Below are positions 33,172 through 42,018 of a stretch of 64,000 bases of DNA, one piece after another. Position 1 is the first letter of the stretch. Each line of letters begins with the position of its first letter. Below the pieces are notes generated by a model that saw nothing but the letters and a program-made list of their open reading frames with translations, was not told the DNA's origin and did no database searches. The stretch is from UBA4416 sp964543545 (GTDB lineage: Bacteria > Bacteroidota > Bacteroidia > B-17B0 > Aurantibacillaceae), in NCBI GenBank assembly GCA_964543545.1, contig CAZIYT010000001.1, forward strand, positions 496,001 to 560,000. The letters are read 5' to 3'. Made by a program: the position numbers and the translations under genes.

Positions 33172-33500
33172 CCAAAGCCACACGTGCCGGGGGAGTGACA
33201 CGGTGGTTTTGGTGACTGCCTGCATTGCCGCGGTCATTCCTGAGGGCAATGGAGTGTTTGATGGGCGGATGGCCATTGGCTCTCCGTCATAGGACGCGCT
33301 GGTCCCTTGTTATGTTACAGGCCTTAGGCCCGGTGTGATGGATGGTTGTTGGCGGGGGGCCGGAGAAGCGTTTAAAAGACGATCGTTTTCATGGTTTTCA
33401 GAGGCTTCTTTTGTTCATTTCTACACTACAAATATAGTGTATTTTTGTAGCAATTTAATGCTACTTTTTATAGCAATAAGCTAAGTGCTTCGTTTACAGA
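33172..33500 (-). repeat. Repeated leader element with tandem palindromes, copy A
   Basis: The 656-base gap 33066-33721 contains two blocks nearly identical to copy B (40252-40575). Block 1 (33172-33254) has a hairpin CATTGCC/GGCAATG. Block 2 (33409-33500) has, read on the minus strand, the palindrome GTAGCA-N6-TGCTAC, a spacer of 6 bases, and ACACTA-N6-TAGTGT (plus-strand 33423-33440), in which TATATTTG acts as a likely -7 promoter element. Direct repeats TTGCTATAAAAA / TTGCTACAAAAA are also present. A minus frame through block 1 (LPSGMTAAMQAVTKTTV, LPRHV) is shared with copy B but broken by a 2-base indel. Confidence 0.75.
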
Positions 33501-33721
33501 GTCTATATTTTAAACTATTTTTTGAAGAAAAACACAACAATGGCAGACCTCTGCATCTCCCGTCAGTAAAGGTTTTCAAGCCACTTATATCCAGGGAAAG
33601 ACGCATCATTCGGAGCCCCTGAAAGCAAGATCAGGCGGGCCTTGCAAGAGGCTAAAAAAATGAAGTCAAACATTGCGATAAGAATTTTTTAAGATGGGAA
33701 GCGCAATAGGAAATGTGCTTT

Positions 33722-34702
33722 TTAATCCTTCACAAATTTACTGTGAAATCGCTGGCTCTGATTCGTGGTGATGGTGATGAAGTAACAACCCTCGGGGAGC
33801 GTAGATACGTCTATTGAGCTGCTAAAGGGTAGTTGAAGGAGTATTTGCCCGATGTTATTGGTGATCTCAATGGCGGAGTTTTGAAGATCATTTTGTTCGT
33901 CGGAGATGTGGAGAGAAGATTTGGTGGGGTTGGGGTAGAGTTTGATTATTGGCAACTTCTCCTCTTTAACAACAACATCGGTTGTAATATTCATAACAAA
34001 GTCGGACTGTGAAGAGCCTATATTCTGGTAATTTAAACTTCCGTCTTTGCGCCATTCTGTAACTATAAATGAAAAGGCATACATACCCAGAGAATCTTTG
34101 CTAAAGGTTATGGCCCCATGATCGCTTATAGAAACCCCCACTGATAAGCGATAGTTAGTAGCAAAGCATGAAACCAACTGAAAAGATAGGCTATCATTTT
34201 CGGAATCCTGAAATTGAGGGTCGAACACCGCTTTATTACCCTGAACAGAAAGTTTAAATTCATTATTATGCATTTTTGGTGCAAGATTCGGCCCCATAAA
34301 AGCTGTAATTTTAAGCACTGAGCTCAATTTAAATCCTTCATTATCCGACTGAGCAATGTTATGAATACCTGCCACTCGAAATACATCCGTATAATTTATC
34401 TGATAAGTGCCTGGGCCAGGATAAGTACAAGTACCAGTATATGTTTTCAATATACCTGTACTTACTGGTATTTCGCTTGTTAAAAATAGAGTGTCGATTT
34501 TAACGCCCCAATTTACTTTAATAAAAGGACGATAGCCGTTTATAGATTCATCTACGACTAATGAAACACTTCCAGAATAAGTATATCCTGAAAGCCAATT
34601 TACTTGCATATAGCCGGATTTTAAATCCTGCGAGCTGCCATAAAAGCAGCTCACAAGAAATAAAAAAGTGAAGAAATACTTAATCTTATTTATACTCGTC
34701 AT
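33722..34702 (-). CDS. Secreted type IX-sorted protein with Cadherin/immunoglobulin-like body
   Basis: A 326-residue protein (ATG at 34702; GTG one codon earlier). Signal peptide MTSINKIKYFFTFLFLVSCFYGSSQ. The body has DPQFQDSENDSLSFQLVSC (~167-185), a beta-sandwich putative-Ig pattern, without catalytic residues seen. The C-terminal ~80 residues are a type IX sorting domain (LYPNPTKSSLHISDEQNDL..., STLPEGCYFITITTNQS). The tail DNA is almost identical to that of the next gene (34741). Secreted or surface-attached; function unknown. Confidence 0.8.
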   Translation of the reverse strand: MTSINKIKYFFTFLFLVSCFYGSSQDLKSGYMQVNWLSGYTYSGSVSLVVDESINGYRPFIKVNWGVKIDTLFLTSEIPVSTGILKTYTGTCTYPGPGTYQINYTDVFRVAGIHNIAQSDNEGFKLSSVLKITAFMGPNLAPKMHNNEFKLSVQGNKAVFDPQFQDSENDSLSFQLVSCFATNYRLSVGVSISDHGAITFSKDSLGMYAFSFIVTEWRKDGSLNYQNIGSSQSDFVMNITTDVVVKEEKLPIIKLYPNPTKSSLHISDEQNDLQNSAIEITNNIGQILLQLPFSSSIDVSTLPEGCYFITITTNQSQRFHSKFVKD

Positions 34703-34740
34703 CACTTCAGGTCGATTTGAAGGGATCCTGTCAATGTGTG

Positions 34741-36138
34741 TCAGTATTTTACAAATTTACTACGAAACCGTTGATTCTCTCGTGTAGCGATGGTGATGAA
34801 GTAACAACCCTCGGGAAGAATGGATACATCTATTGAGCTGCTAAAGGGCATTTGAAGGATTATTTGACCGATGCTATTCGTGATCTCAATGGTGGAGTTT
34901 GAAAGATCGTTTTGTTCGTCGGAGATGTGGAGAGAAGAGTTGGTGGGGTTTGGGTAGAGCTTAAGATTTGGAAAAAATGATGGTTCGTTGATTCCAACAT
35001 TTATACAATTATTATAATTAGAAGGATATTTCAATTTAGCCATATATTTTATAGAGTCGGAATTGATCTTATTAAAATACCCACCTAAGTAGATGGTGTC
35101 CCGGTATACGACTGCAGATTCAAGATTATTATTAATTGTATCTGTTGAAGCACACCAATTGATGCCGTCGTATACTGCTATTTTGCTTGCAAAGCCACCT
35201 GCCACCTTATCAAATGTTCCAAAAACCCATAGTTTATTCTGGTGGATCAACATTTTGTTGATAGCAATAAAAGCTGGAGTATTTCCAAACCCAATGTCTT
35301 TCCACTGTGTCCCATTCCATTTCATAATATTATTGGCCTGATTTCCTTCCGCCTTTGTAAAATGGCCAGAAGCATATAACTCATTATTGTAAATAATAAA
35401 GTCGCCAACACTTGAATATGCACCTTTAAGCCCTCCACCTGTCGTGGAAATCCACGTTGTACCATTAAATTTTAAGATGTCTCTTGCCTGAATTGATCCA
35501 AGATTAAATATTCCCCCGGTTATAAATAATTCATTTTGATAATCGATCATTTTCCAAACTCCTTGAAAGCCAGGAGTAATAGGCAAGGGAATTGAGGTGA
35601 AATTTATGCCATCCCATCTGGCGAGCCCGTTAGAAGATTGTCCGGCAATGGTGTCAAAATCTCCATGAATATATACCTCATTGTTTTTCTCTAAAAAACC
35701 ATATACGGTAACGTATTTCCCATATCGAAAAGCACGTTTCGGTAAACTGTCCCACCGGGTACCATTCCATAAGGCAATGCCTGTTGTATTCACGTCACCA
35801 ATAGATATAAAGCTTCCGCCTGCCAGAAGAGCGCCATTGTATGAAATTCCAGCTAACAGTAAGCCGCTGGGGTTTGTGGGGTTTAATACCTTATCATGGG
35901 TATTAATGCCTCCGGCTAAGGAATCCCATTTTATTCCATTCCAGGAGGCAACCCCTCTCACGCTTAAATTTCCGATGTGATTGACAAACTTACTATTTGC
36001 AATGAGTTGATCATGAACAGGATCATAAAATACCCTTTCCACTACATCATTAAATTTATCCAAAGAAACAGGCGCCCATGTCTGGGCGCCTGCATTTATA
36101 GCATTAACTAATATTGCTATTAAAAATACTAATCGCAT
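34741..36138 (-). CDS. Secreted type IX-sorted protein with Kelch/propeller-like repeats
   Basis: A 465-residue protein with signal peptide MRLVFLIAILVNAINAGA. The body contains six or more repeats WNGxxWDSLxGG / LARWDGINFTSI / KFNGTTWISTTGGG / KWNGTQWKDIG, a propeller pattern. The C-terminal ~80 residues are a type IX sorting tail whose DNA matches the neighbouring gene's tail. Its start overlaps the stop of the giant SBBP gene by one base (TAATG), so the two are coupled. No enzymatic motif. Confidence 0.82.
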   Translation of the reverse strand: MRLVFLIAILVNAINAGAQTWAPVSLDKFNDVVERVFYDPVHDQLIANSKFVNHIGNLSVRGVASWNGIKWDSLAGGINTHDKVLNPTNPSGLLLAGISYNGALLAGGSFISIGDVNTTGIALWNGTRWDSLPKRAFRYGKYVTVYGFLEKNNEVYIHGDFDTIAGQSSNGLARWDGINFTSIPLPITPGFQGVWKMIDYQNELFITGGIFNLGSIQARDILKFNGTTWISTTGGGLKGAYSSVGDFIIYNNELYASGHFTKAEGNQANNIMKWNGTQWKDIGFGNTPAFIAINKMLIHQNKLWVFGTFDKVAGGFASKIAVYDGINWCASTDTINNNLESAVVYRDTIYLGGYFNKINSDSIKYMAKLKYPSNYNNCINVGINEPSFFPNLKLYPNPTNSSLHISDEQNDLSNSTIEITNSIGQIILQMPFSSSIDVSILPEGCYFITIATRENQRFRSKFVKY

Positions 36139-39100
36139 TATTGTTTCACAAATTTGCTCACATATTTGTTTGTTTTGTCTTTCACTTCTATCACATACAT
36201 CCCTTCAGCCAAACCAATGGTGGATAAAACTGTAGACCGTCCATTCAAATTTCCAGTCATTACCTGTTGCCCAACCATATTAAAGATAACAAATGTTTTT
36301 TGTTTATCAAAATCAAGACATGAAATCGTAATCTGGTCTTTGGAAGGATTAGGATATACTAATAGTCCTGATTCCTTATTTTTTCGTTCATTCAAACCCA
36401 AATAGTTAATATTGGATAGCTTAAGTCTGGTAATACTACCATCTACATCGTTGGATGATCCCGTAATATTTCCCTGAAAATGAACCGGGTACCCTCCTCC
36501 ATCGTTCCAGGGAAAACTAACTGAGCTATAACAAGAGCCTGATACAAACAGCTTATTGTTTCCATCAATAGTCGCACAGCCCCCTAAATCCTGTTGGTTT
36601 CCTCCAATTTGGGTGGACCATAAAGCGTCTGTGTTATTAGGCTGCAGAGCAAAAATGAACAAATCGTTCAATCCTTTATTGTTTTCCGTCCAGGTATTTA
36701 GAGGGTTTCCGCCAGATGGCAGAGGAAGTGAGCTACTCGTCGTTGAGCCGATTAAATAAATGTTACCTGAAGCATCTGTTTCTATATCAAATATCCTGTC
36801 GTCTCCATCGTCTCCACCAATTAAGGTTGAATGTTGCATGAAGTTATAATCATCAAAATGAACAAAAAATCCGGAGGTCTGAAAAGCATTAGTAGGTGTT
36901 ACACTTTTAGTTGTATTTGCGTATAGCACTCCTGAAAAAACTGTAGGGAATGTTGTCGTTCCGGATGTTCCACCTGCAACATAAAGGTTGAGACCGTCTA
37001 CTTTTATTGCATTGATGGCATCAGAATTCTGGCCTCCAAAATATGTTGACCACAACATCTGACCTGTGTTATTAAACCGGGTAATTATGGCGTCGCCAAG
37101 ACAGGTTCCTGTAGAAGCTATCGTGCTTGAGCTCGCAGAATAAACAATCGGATAATTATCTCCTTTGCTATAACCTCCTACAAAAACATCATTTTGTGTG
37201 TTAAAATCAAGGTCATTATAGTAATCGGGCGAGCAAAAACCTGGTCCTGTGGAAGTAGAACCAACATAGGTTGCCCAATCTATATTAAACGTGTTTTTAT
37301 TCAACTTCATGATGTATCCATCATAATCAGAATTAAGATCTATATAATTGCTGGTATACTGAGATCCTGAACCAACGACACTTAAATTAGTTGATGCCGA
37401 ATGACCAACAATAAAGAGGTTGCCGAGACCATCGAATTTACATGCTGTAAAACGATCTTGTCCATCGCCACCATAATACGTAAGCCAGTTACAATTAGCA
37501 CCACTAGATGTTAATTGAAAAATAAATCCATCAGTATCGGTCCCAGGATTATGGGTACTATTATTGAGAGTAGTACCTGCCTTTGCTTTATGTATCAGAT
37601 TGGCGGATTGCGTATTTCCTATACAATACAAATCTCCGGTTCCATTGGCAGCGATATCGAAACTGTTTATACCGTCATCTCCTGCTCCTCCGACATAGGT
37701 GCGCCACATCAAAATTCCCTGAAAATTGAATTTAGTTACATAGCCATCGTATGAGCCTCTATTCGCCGTTTGGTAAACATTCGCTCCTGTTACATTTGGT
37801 AAACCACTCGATTGCGCACCCCCAACTGCATATAGATTATTAGAAACGTCATAATCAAGCATACTTATTCCGTCGGTACTTTGAGAACCATAATAAGTTG
37901 ACCATTCGATATTAGGCGCTGTCGTGACGCTTGTAACAGCCGAATTCCCCTGATCCACTTCAATAACCAAGGTTTGAGCTGTATTATAAGCTCCATCATT
38001 GAATCTATATTTATTACTTCCACCGTTGGTTTGCCAGTCCGGCGTCCAGGTCGTTACCGGCACAATCACATTCCCCGAAGTCAATTGATAAACGATAGGC
38101 TTATCGAAGGTCATGCTTCCTATGCTGCTGTTGATTGTCAGCTCATTTGTTGTTCCGTTCAGGTTAAATGAAGAAGCGCCAGTGAATTCCATTTGGATAT
38201 CGCGCATGTCTCCTCCCGGTTTCACAATAAAATAATATTTGATCCCATTCTGATTGCTGCTGCACATCAGGTCGATATTGTTGTAGAGGTTTGTGGTAAT
38301 CAAACGTTGATTGCCTTTTACATTAGCAATGCCATTGCTGCCTGTATGCGCGAGGAAATAATTCAGGTAACCATTTTCCTGCTCATCCAGGGGATAGGTT
38401 TCGGCGCTTTCATTGGATGATGGAAAATCAAGATCGATGCGGTGTAAGGTGTCCGAAGCGCTGACTGTGGCCGTATCCATCCTGGCAAATACAAAGCTCT
38501 GCTTACCGTTCCCGAAATAAAAAGAAGGATAGGTATTATTGGTATAGAACTTCACTTCCGGCACCAATGTAATAATGGTATCAGCCGCGATGATCTGCCC
38601 CCTGTTACGGTAGTACATAAAATTCGATACTGGCGTTTCCCCATCAAAATCGGTTGGCGTGGTTACCTCTTTCTGAGCATATTTCACCGTCAGAAACTCA
38701 TAATCTCCCGAACCTGTTTTGCTCTGGCCCGTTATGATCACATGATCTAAGCTATCCAATGCCATATTGGTGGCGTTGTCATCCAGCCCGCTGTTTCCGT
38801 CAGCCTCGATCTCCCAGACCTTGGTGCCTCCGGTACTATACTTTGCCGTATAATAATCCTTCGTGCTATTGGTTTTAAACCCCGCCACATATACATCACC
38901 ATTGGCATCTGTTACCAGATCCGCAGCTTCATCGTCGCCGCTGAAGCCGCTGGTTTGTGTCCATTGATGCGTGCCGCTGCTGTTGAGCTTGATGAGCGTA
39001 AGCTCTCTGCCAAGAGAAGAAGTGCTGCTAAAGCCTGCCACAAACACATTTCCCGAAGCATCGGTCGTTACCGCTTTGGCATAGTCATCCAGCGAGGAGC

Positions 39101-40004
39101 CGCCATCCCAGGTATAGATAAACATAGACGATAAAGTGGAGGCATTGAGCTTCTGCACATAGAAATCGTGCTGCCCGCCACTATACTGGCTTCCCACAAT
39201 GATTACATTTCCCGAACCGTCGAGGGCCATGTCTGTGACGGCTTCCACGCTGCTGGTGGTCACCGCCGTCGATGTATTGGTTGCTGTAATAGAGCCGGAG
39301 GCCTGCGCCAGCTTGATCGTAGACATCTTATAGGTTCCCGGTGTAGTTGTGGTGACTGCACCGGTAACGTTGACATTGGTACCGCTCAGCGCGATTTTGT
39401 ATCCGCCATCATCAGCTCCTGTATAGTCCCAGGTGGAGGCCCACTGCTGGGTGCCGGAGCTGTTGTATTTAAGCACCAGGTAGTCCGTATTCCCGCTGCC
39501 ATTGTAGGATGCGCCTGACACATATACATTCCCGGACACGTCCAGTGTGATGTCTTTTCCGGCGTCGTGCGCTCCCGCCGCCCTGGTGTAGCTTGTGCTC
39601 CAGAGCACAGAGCCGGTACTGCCCGAAAGCTTCATGGTGATGCAATCCGTTTCCGGTGTTAGGGAGTTGTTGGATACGGCACCGGTAATATAAACGTCGG
39701 TACCGGTGACATACATTCCTGCGATGGCGTCTACGCCGTTTGGCGCGTTACCTGCAAACTGCTGGATCCATTGCAGGCTTCCGGCGGCATTGTATTTGGC
39801 TACCAGCATGTCCGGAAAGCCATTGTTCATCGTGGCTCCCGCCACATACACATTTCCGGAAACATCCGTTTTAGTGATGTTTTTATAAAAGAAATTCTGC
39901 GTTCCCTGGGTGCTTTTCCAGTCTTCCAGGGCCATAGGCACTGCTTGTGCCCGCAACATGCTGCCCGTAAGCAGGCATGCTAAAAATATGATTATTTTTT
40001 TCAT
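36138..40004 (-). CDS. Giant secreted SBBP-repeat protein with type IX sorting tail
   Basis: A 1288-residue exported protein (ATG at 40004; signal MKKIIIFLACLLTGSMLRA). Residues ~25-460 and ~730-1170 are beta-propeller SBBP-like repeats (for example VSGNVYVAGAT, GFPDMLVAKYNAAGSLQWIQQF, and DASGNVFVAGFSSTSS). Between them is a distinct ~200-residue beta domain (NGIKYYFIVKPGGDMRDIQ). The final ~80 residues are a type IX tail (LLVYPNPSKDQITISCLDF, IGLAEGMYVIEVKDK). It is likely a surface-exposed adhesin or scaffold. The previous 657-base leader holds repeat copy B. Confidence 0.87.
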   Translation of the reverse strand: MKKIIIFLACLLTGSMLRAQAVPMALEDWKSTQGTQNFFYKNITKTDVSGNVYVAGATMNNGFPDMLVAKYNAAGSLQWIQQFAGNAPNGVDAIAGMYVTGTDVYITGAVSNNSLTPETDCITMKLSGSTGSVLWSTSYTRAAGAHDAGKDITLDVSGNVYVSGASYNGSGNTDYLVLKYNSSGTQQWASTWDYTGADDGGYKIALSGTNVNVTGAVTTTTPGTYKMSTIKLAQASGSITATNTSTAVTTSSVEAVTDMALDGSGNVIIVGSQYSGGQHDFYVQKLNASTLSSMFIYTWDGGSSLDDYAKAVTTDASGNVFVAGFSSTSSLGRELTLIKLNSSGTHQWTQTSGFSGDDEAADLVTDANGDVYVAGFKTNSTKDYYTAKYSTGGTKVWEIEADGNSGLDDNATNMALDSLDHVIITGQSKTGSGDYEFLTVKYAQKEVTTPTDFDGETPVSNFMYYRNRGQIIAADTIITLVPEVKFYTNNTYPSFYFGNGKQSFVFARMDTATVSASDTLHRIDLDFPSSNESAETYPLDEQENGYLNYFLAHTGSNGIANVKGNQRLITTNLYNNIDLMCSSNQNGIKYYFIVKPGGDMRDIQMEFTGASSFNLNGTTNELTINSSIGSMTFDKPIVYQLTSGNVIVPVTTWTPDWQTNGGSNKYRFNDGAYNTAQTLVIEVDQGNSAVTSVTTAPNIEWSTYYGSQSTDGISMLDYDVSNNLYAVGGAQSSGLPNVTGANVYQTANRGSYDGYVTKFNFQGILMWRTYVGGAGDDGINSFDIAANGTGDLYCIGNTQSANLIHKAKAGTTLNNSTHNPGTDTDGFIFQLTSSGANCNWLTYYGGDGQDRFTACKFDGLGNLFIVGHSASTNLSVVGSGSQYTSNYIDLNSDYDGYIMKLNKNTFNIDWATYVGSTSTGPGFCSPDYYNDLDFNTQNDVFVGGYSKGDNYPIVYSASSSTIASTGTCLGDAIITRFNNTGQMLWSTYFGGQNSDAINAIKVDGLNLYVAGGTSGTTTFPTVFSGVLYANTTKSVTPTNAFQTSGFFVHFDDYNFMQHSTLIGGDDGDDRIFDIETDASGNIYLIGSTTSSSLPLPSGGNPLNTWTENNKGLNDLFIFALQPNNTDALWSTQIGGNQQDLGGCATIDGNNKLFVSGSCYSSVSFPWNDGGGYPVHFQGNITGSSNDVDGSITRLKLSNINYLGLNERKNKESGLLVYPNPSKDQITISCLDFDKQKTFVIFNMVGQQVMTGNLNGRSTVLSTIGLAEGMYVIEVKDKTNKYVSKFVKQ

Positions 40005-40251
40005 GGGGATATATTCTATTTTGGTTTTGTAAAAACATGACAATTAAAATCTCAGAAACAACCGGATTAAGGAAAGCCGAGGATCGTTCGCCAAAAGCCT
40101 TGCTGCAAAAGGCTTTGCCTGCTGCAGTGGGTGCTGTGTATGAATAATTTTAGTCGTTGTATCATGTGAAAAAGTTCTGTTCAGGGCCGTGCTTTCCCAG
40201 GCAAAAAAATTTTGCAGGGAAAAAAGAATATCAAAAAAGGAACTACAGTGA

Positions 40252-40575
40252 GCCAAAGCCACGTGCCGGGGGAGTGGCACAGTGGTTTTGGTGACTGTAT
40301 GCATTGCCGCGTTCATTCCTGAGGGCAATGGAATTTTATGAAGCGGATTGCCTGCCGGGCTTTCCGTCATAAGGACCGGATGGCCCCTGATATGCGCAGG
40401 CAGGAGATGCCCGTTGATGATTAGGTGTACGAATGGTTGAAGGTGGAGAAGTCTTTCGATCCACTATGATCTTTCAGATGCTTCCTGTTCATTTCTACAC
40501 TACAAATATAGTGTGTTTTTGTAGCAAATCAATGCTACTTTTTATAGCAATTGGATAAGTGCTTCACATACAGAG
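40252..40575 (-). repeat. Repeated leader element with tandem palindromes, copy B
   Basis: The second copy of the element at 33172-33500, in the 657-base gap 40005-40661. Block 1 (40252-40332) has the CATTGCC/GGCAATG hairpin plus GTGCC/GGCAC. Block 2 (about 40483-40575) has GTAGCA-N6-TGCTAC and ACACTA-N6-TAGTGT (plus-strand 40497-40514) around TATATTTG. The two copies lie upstream of type IX-secreted genes, in the same orientation relative to them. This suggests shared transcriptional or RNA-level control. The 150 bases nearest the SBBP start show nothing else. Confidence 0.75.
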
Positions 40576-40661
40576 AGAAAGATTTTTGTGCGTTTTGTGT
40601 GATTTATACAGCAGAGCTTAATAGAGCAACCTATAACGCTTTGTGGATAAACTGGCTGATT

Positions 40662-41735
40662 TTATTGGGATTCATCGTCTTCGTGAATATAAAAATGTTG
40701 CAACATATCCGTTGCTGCTTTAGGATTTAATTGGTAGTAGCCCACCAGGTGCTCATGTACAATTTCGCTCACATCTTTTTTAATGTGCGCACCTCCCAGT
40801 TTCCGCTTAGAGCTTCCTTCATATTCAAATTCCTTTCCCGATACAGCCGCCATAAACGCGAAGTGAGTCTTAATCGTTTTTTTATCGGTATGAATGCGAA
40901 CCTGTTTTTGTTTGCCCAATGTCTTAAGAGCGAGTAATACGCCTTTCAGGATGCCCTCTTCCAAAGCTCCTCCCCAAAACGTTTCTATATTTCCTGCAAA
41001 GGTTTTATTTGGTGTGTCTTTAAACCAGGGATTAGGTGTATACAACCCTATACGGTAATGATACTCATTCAAGGAGACTTCGATATCGAGCCTGAAATTT
41101 GAACGATACCAATAATCAATCTGCGAGAGAGAAAAATCAAGTTGCTGAAAAATCCCTTTCGGATAATAAAATACATTTCGTTGATACTCTGTGCACGAAT
41201 AATCTTCACTAACAATTTTAAGATTAGAATTCAGGTAAGCGAATTGTTGCAAAAACGGATTCACCTGATCATACACTATTCTTAATTCTTTGAAGATTTC
41301 TTTATCTATCGTAAAATCGATATCGATACTATTCTCTTCTGTTTGCGCAGGAGAGCTTGTCCATTGGTAATTGCCTTGCTTTGCCGACAAAACAATCGTG
41401 GCAGACACATTATGAATTGTTAAGAATAAGTCGGAACTCAGGCTGATCAATGTCCATAAAGCTAACTGGTAATTTGGAATATCGGTCTTATCCAATTCAG
41501 GAATCACTAAAGATAATTGTTTCGTGTCTGTTTGTAGGATGCGTACCGTCACCCGGTTAGCCGGATAAAAACCTATTTCAAAAACAGGAGCTTCCGATTT
41601 GTATTCCAAAAGCTTCTCAAAGAGGTATTCCAGGATTTGTTTAAAGCCGCCCGTTCGAAGACTCCCGATATACATGGCCGGACGCATCCGGATGTGCTGG
41701 ACCCATTGATTTTGCTGGTAGGTGGTATGCTCCAT
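40662..41735 (-). CDS. GyrB-like protein lacking typical ATPase motifs
   Basis: A 357-residue protein that begins like GyrB/ParE: HIRMRPAMYIGSLRTGG (residues ~14-30). The ATP-binding helix that follows in GyrB (ENSIDE) is not recognisable, and a long divergent segment replaces the GHKL core. Near the C-terminus GGAHIKKDVSEIV (~316-328) recalls GyrB GGTHIKG. No Toprim or DNA-breakage residues. It may be a degenerate topoisomerase relative that regulates gyrase or binds DNA. Its location, next to a tRNA and a terminator, gives no clue. Confidence 0.6.
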   Translation of the reverse strand: MEHTTYQQNQWVQHIRMRPAMYIGSLRTGGFKQILEYLFEKLLEYKSEAPVFEIGFYPANRVTVRILQTDTKQLSLVIPELDKTDIPNYQLALWTLISLSSDLFLTIHNVSATIVLSAKQGNYQWTSSPAQTEENSIDIDFTIDKEIFKELRIVYDQVNPFLQQFAYLNSNLKIVSEDYSCTEYQRNVFYYPKGIFQQLDFSLSQIDYWYRSNFRLDIEVSLNEYHYRIGLYTPNPWFKDTPNKTFAGNIETFWGGALEEGILKGVLLALKTLGKQKQVRIHTDKKTIKTHFAFMAAVSGKEFEYEGSSKRKLGGAHIKKDVSEIVHEHLVGYYQLNPKAATDMLQHFYIHEDDESQ

Positions 41736-41785
41736 AGAATGTATTTATTCTATTAAGATAGCAAAAAACGGCCGGAATAACAAGC

Positions 41786-41814
41786 AAAAAGCCTCTCATG
41801 TGAGAGGCTTTTTT
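41786..41814 (-). terminator. Terminator downstream of tRNA-Leu
   Basis: AAGCCTCTCA and TGAGAGGCTT are complementary arms with a tiny loop; on the minus strand a T-run follows. It lies directly downstream of the minus-strand tRNA. Because it is A/T-flanked on both sides it could also act on plus-strand transcripts. Confidence 0.8.
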
Positions 41815-41816
41815 GT

Positions 41817-41897
41817 GCGGATGAAGGGACTCGAACCCCCACGCCGTGAAGCGCCAGATCCTAAGTCTGGTGCGGCTACCAATTACGCCACATCCGC
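41817..41897 (-). tRNA. tRNA-Leu, anticodon TAG
   Basis: An 81-base minus-strand tRNA. Acceptor arms GCGGATG (5') and CATCCGC (3') pair fully. The anticodon stem CCAGA/TCTGG encloses the loop CTTAGGA, giving anticodon TAG for Leu CUA. The T-arm reads GGGGGTTCGAGTCCC. A short variable arm of the Leu class fits the length. CCA is not encoded. Confidence 0.92.
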
Positions 41898-42018
41898 AGC
41901 TTTTCTGGTAATTAGGGCAACAAATATAGGGATTTTTTGGTTTCAAAGGCATTTTTAGCCTCAAAAAACGCATAATTCCTGATTATTTTATAATTTGGTG
42001 CCTTATTCTACAGACACT

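Noticed and set aside
33085..33276. Short minus-strand ORF shared with 40044-40370 as a conserved small protein
   Set aside because: A 2-base indel breaks the shared frame after LPRHV, and substitutions are not biased to silent sites; a nucleotide-level element is more likely, though a small peptide is not excluded.
33537..33715. Possible transposase remnant in the spacer (YIQGKTHHSEPLKAR-like)
   Set aside because: Too short and no family could be assigned; left as unexplained spacer.
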